Shown: positions 45,748 through 54,382 of the stretch, in pieces
Numbering within the stretch: position 1 is the stretch's first letter
How the letters are laid out: the number at the start of each line of letters is the position of its first letter
Assembly (NCBI RefSeq): GCF_021530565.1
Contig: NZ_JAKGBI010000013.1
Location: forward strand, 1-64,000
Reading direction: 5' to 3'
Length of the DNA: 64,000 nucleotides
DNA from: Pseudoalteromonas sp. SMS1
GTDB taxonomy: Bacteria > Pseudomonadota > Gammaproteobacteria > Enterobacterales > Alteromonadaceae
Translations under genes and position numbers: made by a program
The notes under the pieces: generated by a model
What the model was told of the DNA's origin: nothing
The model's input: only the letters and a program-made list of their open reading frames with translations
Databases searched by the model: none

Positions 45748-46405
45748 AATTGGCATTATTGCCCAACATGAAGATTTTGTTGTTGCTTACAAACCTTGTG
45801 GGATGAGCTTTCATAGCGAAACAGAGGCTGGGTTTGTAGCATTACTTGAGCAGCAACTTAATCTAAGTTTATACCCTGTTCACCGCCTAGATAAACCGAC
45901 ATCAGGCCTTCTTGTTCTGGCAACTTCAAGCGAAGCTGCCGCTAAACTGACGAATTTGTTTACTGAGAGGCAGGTGAACAAATTTTACTTTGCGTTGATA
46001 AAAGATAAACCAAAGAAGAAGCAAGGTTGGGTTAAGGGCGATATGGCGAAATCAAGAAGAGGCACATATAAGCTTCTTAAGAGCCAAACAAACCCTGCAA
46101 TTACGAGATTTTATTCAGCAAGTTTAGGTGCCGGCTTAAGGGCATGTTTAATGAAACCGTTTAGTGGTAAAACACATCAGTTACGTGTTGCGCTAAAAAG
46201 TTTATCAGCACCTATACTGGGTGATGAAAGTTATGGTGGGAGTTCTGCAGATAGAGTCTATTTGCATGCTTTTTACTTAGCGTTTGATTGGTATGGTGAA
46301 TATGTTAGTTTTAGTGCTGCACCTCGAGAGGGGGAGCATTTCATGCAGTTATTAGCGCATGATATTTACAATTCGTGGCAAAAGCCCGAGCAGTTAGAGT
46401 GGTAA
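45740..46405 (+). CDS. RluA-family pseudouridine synthase
   Basis: RNA pseudouridine synthase of 221 residues with the catalytic motif VHRLDKPTSGLLVLA (Asp in HRLD is the nucleophile) and KTHQLRVAL near the C-terminus. It lacks an S4 domain. I chose ATG 45740 because the TTG at 45728 adds only four residues. It overlaps the kdsB stop by 8 bp. It resembles the TIGR01621 subgroup; the exact rRNA or tRNA target cannot be told. Confidence 0.88.
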   Translation: MDKIGIIAQHEDFVVAYKPCGMSFHSETEAGFVALLEQQLNLSLYPVHRLDKPTSGLLVLATSSEAAAKLTNLFTERQVNKFYFALIKDKPKKKQGWVKGDMAKSRRGTYKLLKSQTNPAITRFYSASLGAGLRACLMKPFSGKTHQLRVALKSLSAPILGDESYGGSSADRVYLHAFYLAFDWYGEYVSFSAAPREGEHFMQLLAHDIYNSWQKPEQLEW

Positions 46406-46406
46406 T

Positions 46407-47201
46407 ATGACAGAGCAAGATACATCGCTTCGTTTTGGGGGGATTGGCAGGCTGTATGGTAATGAACAGCTTAAGTGGTTAAATGAGGCCAACTTTTGTG
46501 TGATTGGCATTGGTGGTGTCGGCAGTTGGGCGGCTGAAGCATTGGCTCGAACAGGTATCGGACATATCACACTTATCGATTTAGACGACATCTGTGTCAC
46601 CAATATTAATCGTCAGTTGCATGCCGTAACCGACACCGTAGGTGATATCAAAGCAGAAGCCATGAAACTTCGCCTTGAAAACATTAACCCTGCATGCAAT
46701 GTAACGGTAATTGATGATTTTATTACGCTTGAAAATATAAAAGAGTACATTCAAGACTTCGACTATGTTATCGATTGTATTGATGCGGTAAAAGAGAAGG
46801 CTGCGTTAATAGCCCATTGCAAGCGCAATAAGATCCCTGTCATAACAACAGGTGGGGCAGGCGGCCAAACAGATCCCAGCCAAATTTGTTTTGGTGATGT
46901 TGCAAAAACAACGCACGATCCGTTGCTCGCTAAGGTGCGTTATATATTACGTAAACAATATAATTTTACGTCAAATCCAAAGCGTAAATTTGCAGTCGAT
47001 TGCGTGTATTCTACAGAACAGTTAGTTTACCCAACCGAGGAAGGCACTGTCTGCCAGGCAAAACAGCAAGCAGATGGCAGTAAAAACATGGATTGCGCAA
47101 CAGGGTTTGGTTCCGCAACGATGGTAACAGGCAGTTTTGGTTTTTTTGCCGCTGCAAAGTCTATTCGTAAATATCTCGAAAGGTGTGAACGAAACCGTTA
47201 A
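46407..47201 (+). CDS. tcdA: tRNA ct6A37 dehydratase TcdA
   Basis: Cyclises t6A37 of tRNA to ct6A using ATP. The 264-residue E1-like protein has FRFGGIGRLYG-type N-terminus, the nucleotide loop GIGGVGSWAAEALARTGIG (~33-51), DLDDICVTNINRQ and the C-terminal GSFGFFAAA. In E. coli TcdA (CsdL) works with the CsdA-CsdE sulfur system, and here csdA-csdE lie next to it on the other strand. Confidence 0.94.
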   Translation: MTEQDTSLRFGGIGRLYGNEQLKWLNEANFCVIGIGGVGSWAAEALARTGIGHITLIDLDDICVTNINRQLHAVTDTVGDIKAEAMKLRLENINPACNVTVIDDFITLENIKEYIQDFDYVIDCIDAVKEKAALIAHCKRNKIPVITTGGAGGQTDPSQICFGDVAKTTHDPLLAKVRYILRKQYNFTSNPKRKFAVDCVYSTEQLVYPTEEGTVCQAKQQADGSKNMDCATGFGSATMVTGSFGFFAAAKSIRKYLERCERNR

Positions 47202-47208
47202 GGTTGGG

Positions 47209-47240
47209 CGCATTCCAGTTGAGTTACTGGAATGCGTTTA
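47209..47240. terminator. Convergent terminator, tcdA/csdE
   Basis: Arms CGCATTCCAGT (47209-47219) and ACTGGAATGCG (47226-47236) form an 11-bp stem with a 6-nt loop. It overlaps the csdE stop codon and serves tcdA from the other side. The T-tract is weak. Confidence 0.65.
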
Positions 47241-47631
47241 CTTGAGTTTGAATTCGTTCAACAATCGCTTTAACCCCATTTCCACGCGAAGGGCTTAAAT
47301 GCTGTATCAACCCCATTTCTTCAAACAACGCGTAAGCGTCAATTTGTTTCGCTTCTTGTGGAAGTCGATTGTTGTAGCACGCAAGTATAATAGCCAATAG
47401 CCCTTTAACTATTCGCGTGTCTGAGTCAGCAATAATCACAAGACGCTCTTGGTTTTCATCTAAATCTAAATGCAGCCACACGCTACTCTCGCACCCTTGT
47501 ACCTGTGCATCTTGTGTTTTGAGAGCTTCGGGTAATGATGGCAGCTTTTTACCAAGCAGCATGATTTCTCTGTACTTAGCTTGCCAGCCATTTAAATTGT
47601 TGAGTTGATTTTGGATTTGTTTGATGTCCAT
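47224..47631 (-). CDS. csdE: Sulfur acceptor CsdE (SufE family)
   Basis: Accepts persulfide from CsdA and passes it to target enzymes. The 135-residue SufE-fold protein has the acceptor cysteine in VQGCESSVWL (~C47) and the usual helix-strand pattern ending at VERIQTQVNAF. It starts 2 nt after csdA on the same strand, so they form an operon. Confidence 0.93.
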   Translation of the reverse strand: MDIKQIQNQLNNLNGWQAKYREIMLLGKKLPSLPEALKTQDAQVQGCESSVWLHLDLDENQERLVIIADSDTRIVKGLLAIILACYNNRLPQEAKQIDAYALFEEMGLIQHLSPSRGNGVKAIVERIQTQVNAFQ

Positions 47632-47633
47632 GA

Positions 47634-48845
47634 TTATTCTTCCAACATATCAATTGTATTTTTTAAAGCGTCAATCAAGGTGTCGACGTCTTGGTAGGAG
47701 TTATAAAACGCTAAACTCACTCTAACCGTGCCCTGTAAAGATAAATGTGCCATCAAAGGTTGTGTGCAATGATGTCCACTTCTGACAGCTACACCGTATG
47801 TATTTAGAAAAGTGGCTATGTCAAAATGATGCTCATCTTTGTAGGTAAAACTGACAATACCAATATTGTGTATCGTGTCTCCCCAAATTTTAATACCATC
47901 AATTTTCTGCAATGCACTGACCAAATACTGATATAAATTTTGTTCATAGTCGGCTAGAGCGTTTGCGTCAATCGCATTTAAGTAATCAAGCGCCGCACCA
48001 AACCCAATAACCCCACTGATATTAGGTGTCCCCGGTTCAAATTTACCAGGCGCATCCCTAAAGGTGGTGCCGCCAAAACTAACCCGCTCTATCATTTCAC
48101 CACCTGTTTGATAAACGGGCATATTATTAAGCAGTTCATAGCGCCCAAATAAGCCACCAAGACCAGTAGGCCCAAGTGTTTTGTGGGCTGAAAATACAAA
48201 AAAATCACAGCCCATTGCGCTTAAATCTGGTCTCAAATGGAGCAGTGATTGCGCGCCGTCTATGACCGTAATAGTATCGTGCTGTTTTGCAACTTCGATC
48301 AATGCTGCTACGTCATGAATATTACCAAGTGCGTTGGAAGCGTGACAAATGCTGAGTATTTTGGGTTTGACCTTGTGAATGAGGCGTTTGGCATTCTCGA
48401 GTTCAAGTATGCCTTGCTCATTGACGGGCAATACTTCCAGTTTTGCCCCCGTTTTCAGAGCTGCTTGCTGCCAAGGAACGATATTCGCGTGGTGTTCTAA
48501 CGGTGACACCAGAATGACATCGTCTTGTGTTAGCTTTTCAGATAAGCCATAGGCTATCAAATTCAATGAATCGGTGGCGCCTTTTGTCCATACGATTTCT
48601 TCCGGCGTGACATTTAAAAATCGCGCGAGTTTACCTCTGATTGATTCGTAATGGGAGGTTGCCGCTGCACTGAGCGTGTGTGCTCCACGGTGTACGTTAG
48701 CGTTGTCTTGCTGATAAAATTTATTTACTGCATTTATCACACTTTGTGGCTTTTGTGTGGTTGCCGCTGAATCGAAATAACAAATGGGTTGTTCGTCAAC
48801 GTGTGTGTGCAATAAGGGAAAATCTTTACGAAGTTGCTCAATCAA
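47634..48845 (-). CDS. csdA: Cysteine desulfurase CsdA/SufS type
   Basis: PLP enzyme that removes sulfur from cysteine and holds it as a persulfide. Of 403 residues, visible parts are the N-terminal YFDSAATTQKPQSV motif, the PLP lysine in FSAHKTLGPTGLG (~K224) and the active-site cysteine in RSGHHCTQPL (~C362). This is group II (SufS/CsdA), matching the adjacent csdE and tcdA. Confidence 0.94.
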   Translation of the reverse strand: MIEQLRKDFPLLHTHVDEQPICYFDSAATTQKPQSVINAVNKFYQQDNANVHRGAHTLSAAATSHYESIRGKLARFLNVTPEEIVWTKGATDSLNLIAYGLSEKLTQDDVILVSPLEHHANIVPWQQAALKTGAKLEVLPVNEQGILELENAKRLIHKVKPKILSICHASNALGNIHDVAALIEVAKQHDTITVIDGAQSLLHLRPDLSAMGCDFFVFSAHKTLGPTGLGGLFGRYELLNNMPVYQTGGEMIERVSFGGTTFRDAPGKFEPGTPNISGVIGFGAALDYLNAIDANALADYEQNLYQYLVSALQKIDGIKIWGDTIHNIGIVSFTYKDEHHFDIATFLNTYGVAVRSGHHCTQPLMAHLSLQGTVRVSLAFYNSYQDVDTLIDALKNTIDMLEE

Positions 48846-48935
48846 TGTAGATGCTCTGCATGAACCATAAACGGCAGAATTCTACCTCATTGTAAGGGCC
48901 ATGCAACCCTGTACTAATAATTACAAGCTGCAAAT

Positions 48936-48966
48936 GCAAAAAAGGCAGCAAATGCTGCCTTTTCCA
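48936..48966 (-). terminator. Terminator of DUF4136 gene
   Basis: Arms AAAGGCAGCA and TGCTGCCTTT; on the minus strand a T-run follows the stem. It lies 3 nt past the stop codon. Confidence 0.8.
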
Positions 48967-48968
48967 AC

Positions 48969-49520
48969 TTAATGTTGTGGTTTAGGGGGGAAGTTAGCCA
49001 GGATTTCTTGAACCGTTTTATTGACCGATTCAGTTCGCTTTTCTGGTGACTGGTTCTTTCTTAAACGGCCTTCTTTTGCGCCGCGCCAGACAAGTTGATT
49101 GGAAGCCCGATCAACAATATCAATGACCAATGTACCTACTTCATATTCTCGTGCTTGCGTTTGAGTATGCCAACCAACACCCCAGTAATTCCACCTTGCT
49201 GTATAGCTTGTGTTAAAGGTATCCACATCGAGTTTGGTATCCACAGAAGCATGAAAATTCACCATCACGTCTGCCTGCTGCGCATCCACTAACTGAAAGC
49301 CATGTGAACGCATTTCATTATGGATGGCATTGCGTACACGTTTTTCCATTAATTCACTGATTTGATAGTTTTCAGCACCTTTATCAAAATCGGTTTCTGG
49401 CGACCAAGCAAAAGTTTTATAGTTTGCAAATTCGACTGACTTGTCGTAATCCCAATCGGGCGTATTAGTACAAGCGGTTAACACAAATAAACTCATAGCT
49501 ACTAGCAAGTTGCGAGTCAT
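48969..49520 (-). CDS. DUF4136 lipoprotein
   Basis: This 183-residue lipoprotein has a signal peptide ending in the lipobox LTAC (Cys ~17). DUF4136 features follow: DYDKSVEFANYKTFAW after the anchor, and GTLVIDIVDRASNQLVWRGAKEGR at ~115-140. It is probably attached to the outer membrane. No partner gene is apparent. Function unknown. Confidence 0.9.
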   Translation of the reverse strand: MTRNLLVAMSLFVLTACTNTPDWDYDKSVEFANYKTFAWSPETDFDKGAENYQISELMEKRVRNAIHNEMRSHGFQLVDAQQADVMVNFHASVDTKLDVDTFNTSYTARWNYWGVGWHTQTQAREYEVGTLVIDIVDRASNQLVWRGAKEGRLRKNQSPEKRTESVNKTVQEILANFPPKPQH

Positions 49521-49630
49521 TTTTTACTCCTTAACGAGGGCACATTGCCCTTTGAAACAAATTGGGACTAGTTTTATTAAATGTAATCACCTATTTAACG
49601 ACAACTAGGCCCTAACTGTGAGACCAGAAT

Positions 49631-52411
49631 TTATTCCGAATGTTCCACTTCAATCCAGTCTTTTTCATCTACCCAGTTTTGGCTTCCTTGGTTAACACTG
49701 CGAATAGGGACTAGGTAGTCACAGCTAATCTGTGGTTTAACCGATGCAAAAATAGGTACAAAACCAAAGCTGAGGGCAGTTTCAATTATCGCTTTTTGAT
49801 TTTGTGGGTCAATGTCTGCTGCTTCATCAATGTAAATAGGTATACGATACAGTGCTTGTTCTTGATCAGACAGCAGGTACCTAATAAACAACATACCGCA
49901 TAATAATTTAATTGTAATACGCGTACCATTTGAACCGGCTGAATCAATTTTGTCAAAGTGTTCCGTTTCTCCTGCGCGATTAACGACTTCAAAACGAATA
50001 TCAAACAGATCGGTGAGCGTTAAGCCAGCTTTTTCACTTGCTAGCTTGATAATGTGGTCTTTTGCTTCGTTCACTGCTTTTTCATCGGCTGGGGCATCAC
50101 TCAATAGATCAAAGCTTTCGCCTTGTTCGTAAGCTTCTGAAGTGCTGATGATGGTGTCGATGCTTTCAACCAACATTTTACGCGGGATAACATTGATTTT
50201 GAAAGCTTTTAAATTGGAGATGCGATGTTGACTGATCCCTCTGTTAAAGCTATTCATTTCTCTTCGTAATCGGTCTAAATCTTCGCGTAACCCTTTTATC
50301 GTCGCAGCAACTTCGGTTAGCGCCACGCGTGCTTGCCTTTCAACCGCATCTCTCTCATTATCAATATTATGATAAGCACTGATTAACTTTGCGTATTTAG
50401 TTGACTCATCGGTCTCGTTGTCAAACTTAGTGATCCCTGCATTGTAAATGTGCAGATAAGTATTGCGTACATTCACATCCAAGTTTCGAAGTTCTTGGCA
50501 ATCTTTGTTAAATTGATGGACTATTTCAGATAAGTTGTCAAAATCTATTGTAACATCAATAGGGTAGGGGCTTTGCTTCCCTTCGTAAATTGCCAATGTG
50601 TGGTCAATACGTTCTGATTTTACCTGCTTTAACCTGTCACTTTGTCTTAAGATAAGATCTTGCTTACTTTTTATGATCGAGCGGCGATCAGAAATAGATC
50701 CTGCATTGCGTTGTACATCTTGTAAGTAGTCATCTACCTGCTCACGTTCTGCATTCAATTGATCTTTCAATGCCGTTTGCGCATCAACGGATTGCTGCAT
50801 TGTGTGGAATTGCTCAAAACGTTTTAATGCATCTTCTGTGGCCATCAATTCTTGGTACAGGCTGTCGCGTTCCTGTTGCTTATCAGCCACATTTGCAGCA
50901 ACTTCACGTTGCTGTTTTAGTTCCGTAAGAGAGCGTTGGAGGGCCTCCAATTGTGCTTGTAACTGAGCTTTGTTCTCACCACTTTGCATTTGTACTGGTG
51001 TAAGTTTCTTCAGTTTAATTGTCGCACCAGGCAATTGAAGTTCACCACCTTTAACCGCACTTGATAGCGTTGCTAAAAAGGCGGCAAACGCGTCTTCATC
51101 GTGAATACTGACTTCACCCTGAGCTGTGGTTGCGAATGACAATAGATCTGGATTTAAAATCCTTGAGATTTCTTCCACTTCCTTGAGTGATAAATCCTCA
51201 CGCATGCGGGTAAACAAGTTAAACTCAAGGTTCTTAAGCTGTAGCTTCAAACTCTTAATTTGTTTCTGAGTTTCTGCGATTCGATAATCAAGTGTATGTA
51301 AGCTTTGGCCTTGTGCACTGTTGATCGAAAAGGACAGCTGCTCATACTCTTTTTTCAGCAGTGTTAAATTGGTTTTTAGCGTCGCGTGATTAGTGAGTTC
51401 AAATTCAGATTTTAATGCATGGTAGTCTGTAAACCATTGCTCTATCTGTGTTTGTTTGCGTTCGATATCTCGTGATTGTTGAACAAAAAGTTGCTGCTTT
51501 TGCTCAAACTCTCGTTTTTCTTGCTCAATGTTTTCTAACTGTTCGTTGAGTTCATCAATTTGCGATGTTTGATACTCATCAAATGCAATAATTGCTTGAT
51601 CAATTTTTGGTGCGTATGCGACTAATTTGCCTTTAATTGTGGCTTCACTCTCTATCATCTGCTCTAGTGCACCGATAGGTTCTTGCATTGATTCAAGTGC
51701 GTTTAATTCACGTTTTGAGCGGTTCACTTTGTCAAAAGCACGTCGCCATACTTCGTAAAAATCCACTTTCGAGTTAGACATGTGGCGTTCAAATACACGC
51801 AACATAAATCGTTTTACGTCGTGGGCACCTAACTTATGTAAGTTTAAAATGCGTCTGAAGATTTCTTTGTAAATGGCCGCGTCTTGCACGTTGTTGAGCG
51901 GGATCATTTTTAAGTTGATATCGCCGTCATAAGGCGTCGCGCCACCAGTTAGTAAAGCGTTCAGTTCTGCGGCTTTAAGCTCGATGGCTTTGTAGCCTTT
52001 GCTATCTAAATGATTAAACAGCTTTGTGTATTTTATGATGCTTTTCCCTTCGGTAAAATCGTCTAAATTCAATTTCCCGTTGTAGCAAAAAAACTGATGT
52101 GCATAGCCTGCAATTTTTCCTAAGCCCGCTACGCCGATAACTACATCGCCATGAGGGAGGTTAGCTTCTAATAAGATATAAGATTGGTCGCTAGAGAAAT
52201 AAAATTTGCGCGTTTCTTCTAAATCGTGACCATCCCACTCGGTAAGGCGTAAGTCATTGACCAAAGGAAATTGCAGGGCGTTTATAACGGAGCTTTTGCC
52301 CGTGTTGTTGGGGGCACAGATTGACGCGCTTTTATCTAATGGGATCACACACTTTGCATATCCAGCCGTGTTTAACAGTGCAAGTTTACTTAGACCGTAC
52401 AGTTCGCTCAT
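49631..52411 (-). CDS. mksB: SMC-like condensin ATPase MksB
   Basis: The ATPase and coiled-coil subunit of the MksBEF condensin. At 926 residues it is far shorter than E. coli MukB (1486) and fits MksB (~900-1000). The ATP loop is APNNTGKSS (residues ~33-41), with Asn-Asn in place of the usual second Gly-x. Long Glu/Gln/Leu-rich coiled coils occupy ~220-360 and ~470-700. The C-terminal head has GSNGTRITIKLL (~824) as the ABC-type signature and IYIDEAADID (~858) as Walker B. It overlaps mksE by 4 bp. A jetD/mksG nuclease gene is absent. Confidence 0.88.
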   Translation of the reverse strand: MSELYGLSKLALLNTAGYAKCVIPLDKSASICAPNNTGKSSVINALQFPLVNDLRLTEWDGHDLEETRKFYFSSDQSYILLEANLPHGDVVIGVAGLGKIAGYAHQFFCYNGKLNLDDFTEGKSIIKYTKLFNHLDSKGYKAIELKAAELNALLTGGATPYDGDINLKMIPLNNVQDAAIYKEIFRRILNLHKLGAHDVKRFMLRVFERHMSNSKVDFYEVWRRAFDKVNRSKRELNALESMQEPIGALEQMIESEATIKGKLVAYAPKIDQAIIAFDEYQTSQIDELNEQLENIEQEKREFEQKQQLFVQQSRDIERKQTQIEQWFTDYHALKSEFELTNHATLKTNLTLLKKEYEQLSFSINSAQGQSLHTLDYRIAETQKQIKSLKLQLKNLEFNLFTRMREDLSLKEVEEISRILNPDLLSFATTAQGEVSIHDEDAFAAFLATLSSAVKGGELQLPGATIKLKKLTPVQMQSGENKAQLQAQLEALQRSLTELKQQREVAANVADKQQERDSLYQELMATEDALKRFEQFHTMQQSVDAQTALKDQLNAEREQVDDYLQDVQRNAGSISDRRSIIKSKQDLILRQSDRLKQVKSERIDHTLAIYEGKQSPYPIDVTIDFDNLSEIVHQFNKDCQELRNLDVNVRNTYLHIYNAGITKFDNETDESTKYAKLISAYHNIDNERDAVERQARVALTEVAATIKGLREDLDRLRREMNSFNRGISQHRISNLKAFKINVIPRKMLVESIDTIISTSEAYEQGESFDLLSDAPADEKAVNEAKDHIIKLASEKAGLTLTDLFDIRFEVVNRAGETEHFDKIDSAGSNGTRITIKLLCGMLFIRYLLSDQEQALYRIPIYIDEAADIDPQNQKAIIETALSFGFVPIFASVKPQISCDYLVPIRSVNQGSQNWVDEKDWIEVEHSE

Positions 52412-52959
52412 ACTTCTTCCTCTAGCGCATCAAAATTTTCTTCATTTACTTCCATTAGGGCATCAATATATCGGTAGACAGGCGCGAGGAGTAAAAAACC
52501 TTGCTCGGTTTCTTTACAAAGCCCTAATCGGAGCATGCGTAAAAAGACGTCTTTGCGCAGATCTGAACCAGAGAAAATCTCAAGTTGATCAAATAAATGC
52601 TTGTTTAATTGGATAAGTATTTGCATCAATTCTAGGTCAATGTGTTCATCAAATAGCGCACGAAGAGGATCCTTACCTTGGTTAGCGTAATACTCGATCA
52701 AAATGAATACTGTGAGGGCTATTGCGCGACTGATTTTGCCCATATTTGGCGTACTTTCGTCGCTGGCAAGGTAGTAGAAGCCGCGTCCATCATGTTGTAG
52801 GTCATGACCAAGGGCAGCAAACAATGCTTGATAAGATTCAATCTGTTGATCAAGTTCTTGCCACAATGTCGTATCTTGCTCGCTAATGTGGTATCCGCCA
52901 GCAAGTTTTTTATTTATCGCTTGCAGCTGTGTGAGTTCGTTAAGGTTAATATTCGTCAT
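52408..52959 (-). CDS. mksE: Condensin accessory protein MksE
   Basis: This 183-residue winged-helix KITE-like subunit of the Mks condensin is rich in Leu and charged residues, with SRAIALTVFILIEYY mid-protein and LRLGLCKETEQGFLLLAPVYRYIDAL as the conserved C-terminal part. The gene lies between mksF (11 nt gap) and mksB (4-bp overlap). The length is typical for JetB/MksE-type proteins. Confidence 0.85.
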   Translation of the reverse strand: MTNINLNELTQLQAINKKLAGGYHISEQDTTLWQELDQQIESYQALFAALGHDLQHDGRGFYYLASDESTPNMGKISRAIALTVFILIEYYANQGKDPLRALFDEHIDLELMQILIQLNKHLFDQLEIFSGSDLRKDVFLRMLRLGLCKETEQGFLLLAPVYRYIDALMEVNEENFDALEEEV

Positions 52960-52970
52960 GTGTTTCGTGC

Positions 52971-54266
52971 TTATTCTTTAGGGTGTTCAGCGCGCGTTGC
53001 GCTAAACGGATAAAGTTTGATTTTTGCGTTGGCCAATTGCATGCTCTCTTGTGATTCAGATTGAGCTACTTTTAATTCAGGATCACTAATGAGCTTTTGA
53101 TAGAGGAACAGCATTTCATCCGCCTCCAAGTTTGGATAAACGTCACTCAAAAAGCTGAGTAAAGCGGTTCGTTTGTTACCACTAGAAGCGAAAGCTTTTC
53201 TGACATCGCCATAATCAGGGATATTCGGACTTTGATATGCTGGCACATCTTGATGATCAGGCAGCTGGTATTCTTCGTGTTCAAACTCTGCCAAGCTTGC
53301 CATATAAGCCACCATATGTCGCTTTTGCCCCAAATTAAAACGTTGGATATCAGATACAAAGTCAGGCTGAACAGGGCTGAGCATTCGATCTACGCCATTC
53401 TTTCTAATCAGGCCCAGAACTTTGGCTGCTTGCCTGGTGATCAATGTGTTTCGCCTTAATTCTTCACGCAGTGGCATCAGCATATCTGCACTTTTTCCAA
53501 GGCTTTCTCGGCCGACTAAATGCATGTCGAGAATACGCGTTCTCAATTGTTCTAACATACGCTTATCTTGGGCCCCACGACCTAATTGCTCAATTTGATC
53601 GATTTGCTCACTGATAGTTGCTTCTATTTTGCTAAAACAGGCGTGAAATGGGCCGTGAATATCTACCATTTCAAGCATAGGTTCGATATATTCATCGAAT
53701 GCTTCAATTACAGCTTGATAACGACGTTTGAGCGACAAATTACTATGGTCAGATTTCGCTTGTTCAACGAGGTTAAGAATCGCACTTTCATTGTGTTGAT
53801 ATAGCTTTACAATTTTTCTTACTCGTTCATCCATGATCCTACTGAATCGTCTCAGCTCACTGTGGTCACCCTCGTTACCCGCTTGAGATAACCTTTCTCC
53901 TAAGCGTTGCAAATCTTTGACTAATACAGTGATCTCTTCAGCAAGACCTAAGTGTTCTTCTTGTAATAAAAAGCTCGCAAAATCAGCAACAGCACGGTTA
54001 ATTTCAAGCTGTGACGACTTTGCAAGTGGAATGATTATTTCTTGATTTAATAACCGATTTGTTTCTCTAAAAACCCGTTCACTTGACCAGTTAGGGTTTT
54101 TGAGTTTTATTATGTTTTGTACATCTTTTATACTAAAATCAGCCATTTTAAAGCGCTTAAATAGCAACTCCAAAACGCTCCAGTGCTCATTTAGCGTACT
54201 CAGTACTTTTTTAGCTGGGATCATAACTTTCCAGTTTGTATCATTTTTGTGACAGGCTGCCATCAC
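52971..54266 (-). CDS. mksF: Condensin kleisin-like subunit MksF
   Basis: This 431-residue protein is the likely kleisin of the Mks condensin. Its N-terminal part is winged-helix-like (~35-75), followed by a long helical middle (~90-300) and a C-terminal region. Its mksF-mksE-mksB order and coupling are diagnostic. Residue 1 ATG is at 54266; a later in-frame Met also exists (residue 2). The gene is first in the operon, with nhaD divergent. Confidence 0.82.
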   Translation of the reverse strand: MMAACHKNDTNWKVMIPAKKVLSTLNEHWSVLELLFKRFKMADFSIKDVQNIIKLKNPNWSSERVFRETNRLLNQEIIIPLAKSSQLEINRAVADFASFLLQEEHLGLAEEITVLVKDLQRLGERLSQAGNEGDHSELRRFSRIMDERVRKIVKLYQHNESAILNLVEQAKSDHSNLSLKRRYQAVIEAFDEYIEPMLEMVDIHGPFHACFSKIEATISEQIDQIEQLGRGAQDKRMLEQLRTRILDMHLVGRESLGKSADMLMPLREELRRNTLITRQAAKVLGLIRKNGVDRMLSPVQPDFVSDIQRFNLGQKRHMVAYMASLAEFEHEEYQLPDHQDVPAYQSPNIPDYGDVRKAFASSGNKRTALLSFLSDVYPNLEADEMLFLYQKLISDPELKVAQSESQESMQLANAKIKLYPFSATRAEHPKE

Positions 54267-54382
54267 TATTTTTTCATAATGCGCAATTACTGATAGCAGT
54301 CACTCGCTCTTAGTGTTAGACTCCGCGCCGATTTACATCACCCTTTACAAAAATTACATTTGATTACAGGTTGTTTACGCGT

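Noticed and set aside
49631..52411. MukB
   Set aside because: At 926 residues it is far too short for MukB (~1480), and the partner sizes fit MksE/MksF.
49631..54266. Wadjet (JetABCD) anti-plasmid system
   Set aside because: JetA/B/C-like genes are present but no JetD nuclease gene lies on either side; neighbours are nhaD and a DUF4136 lipoprotein.
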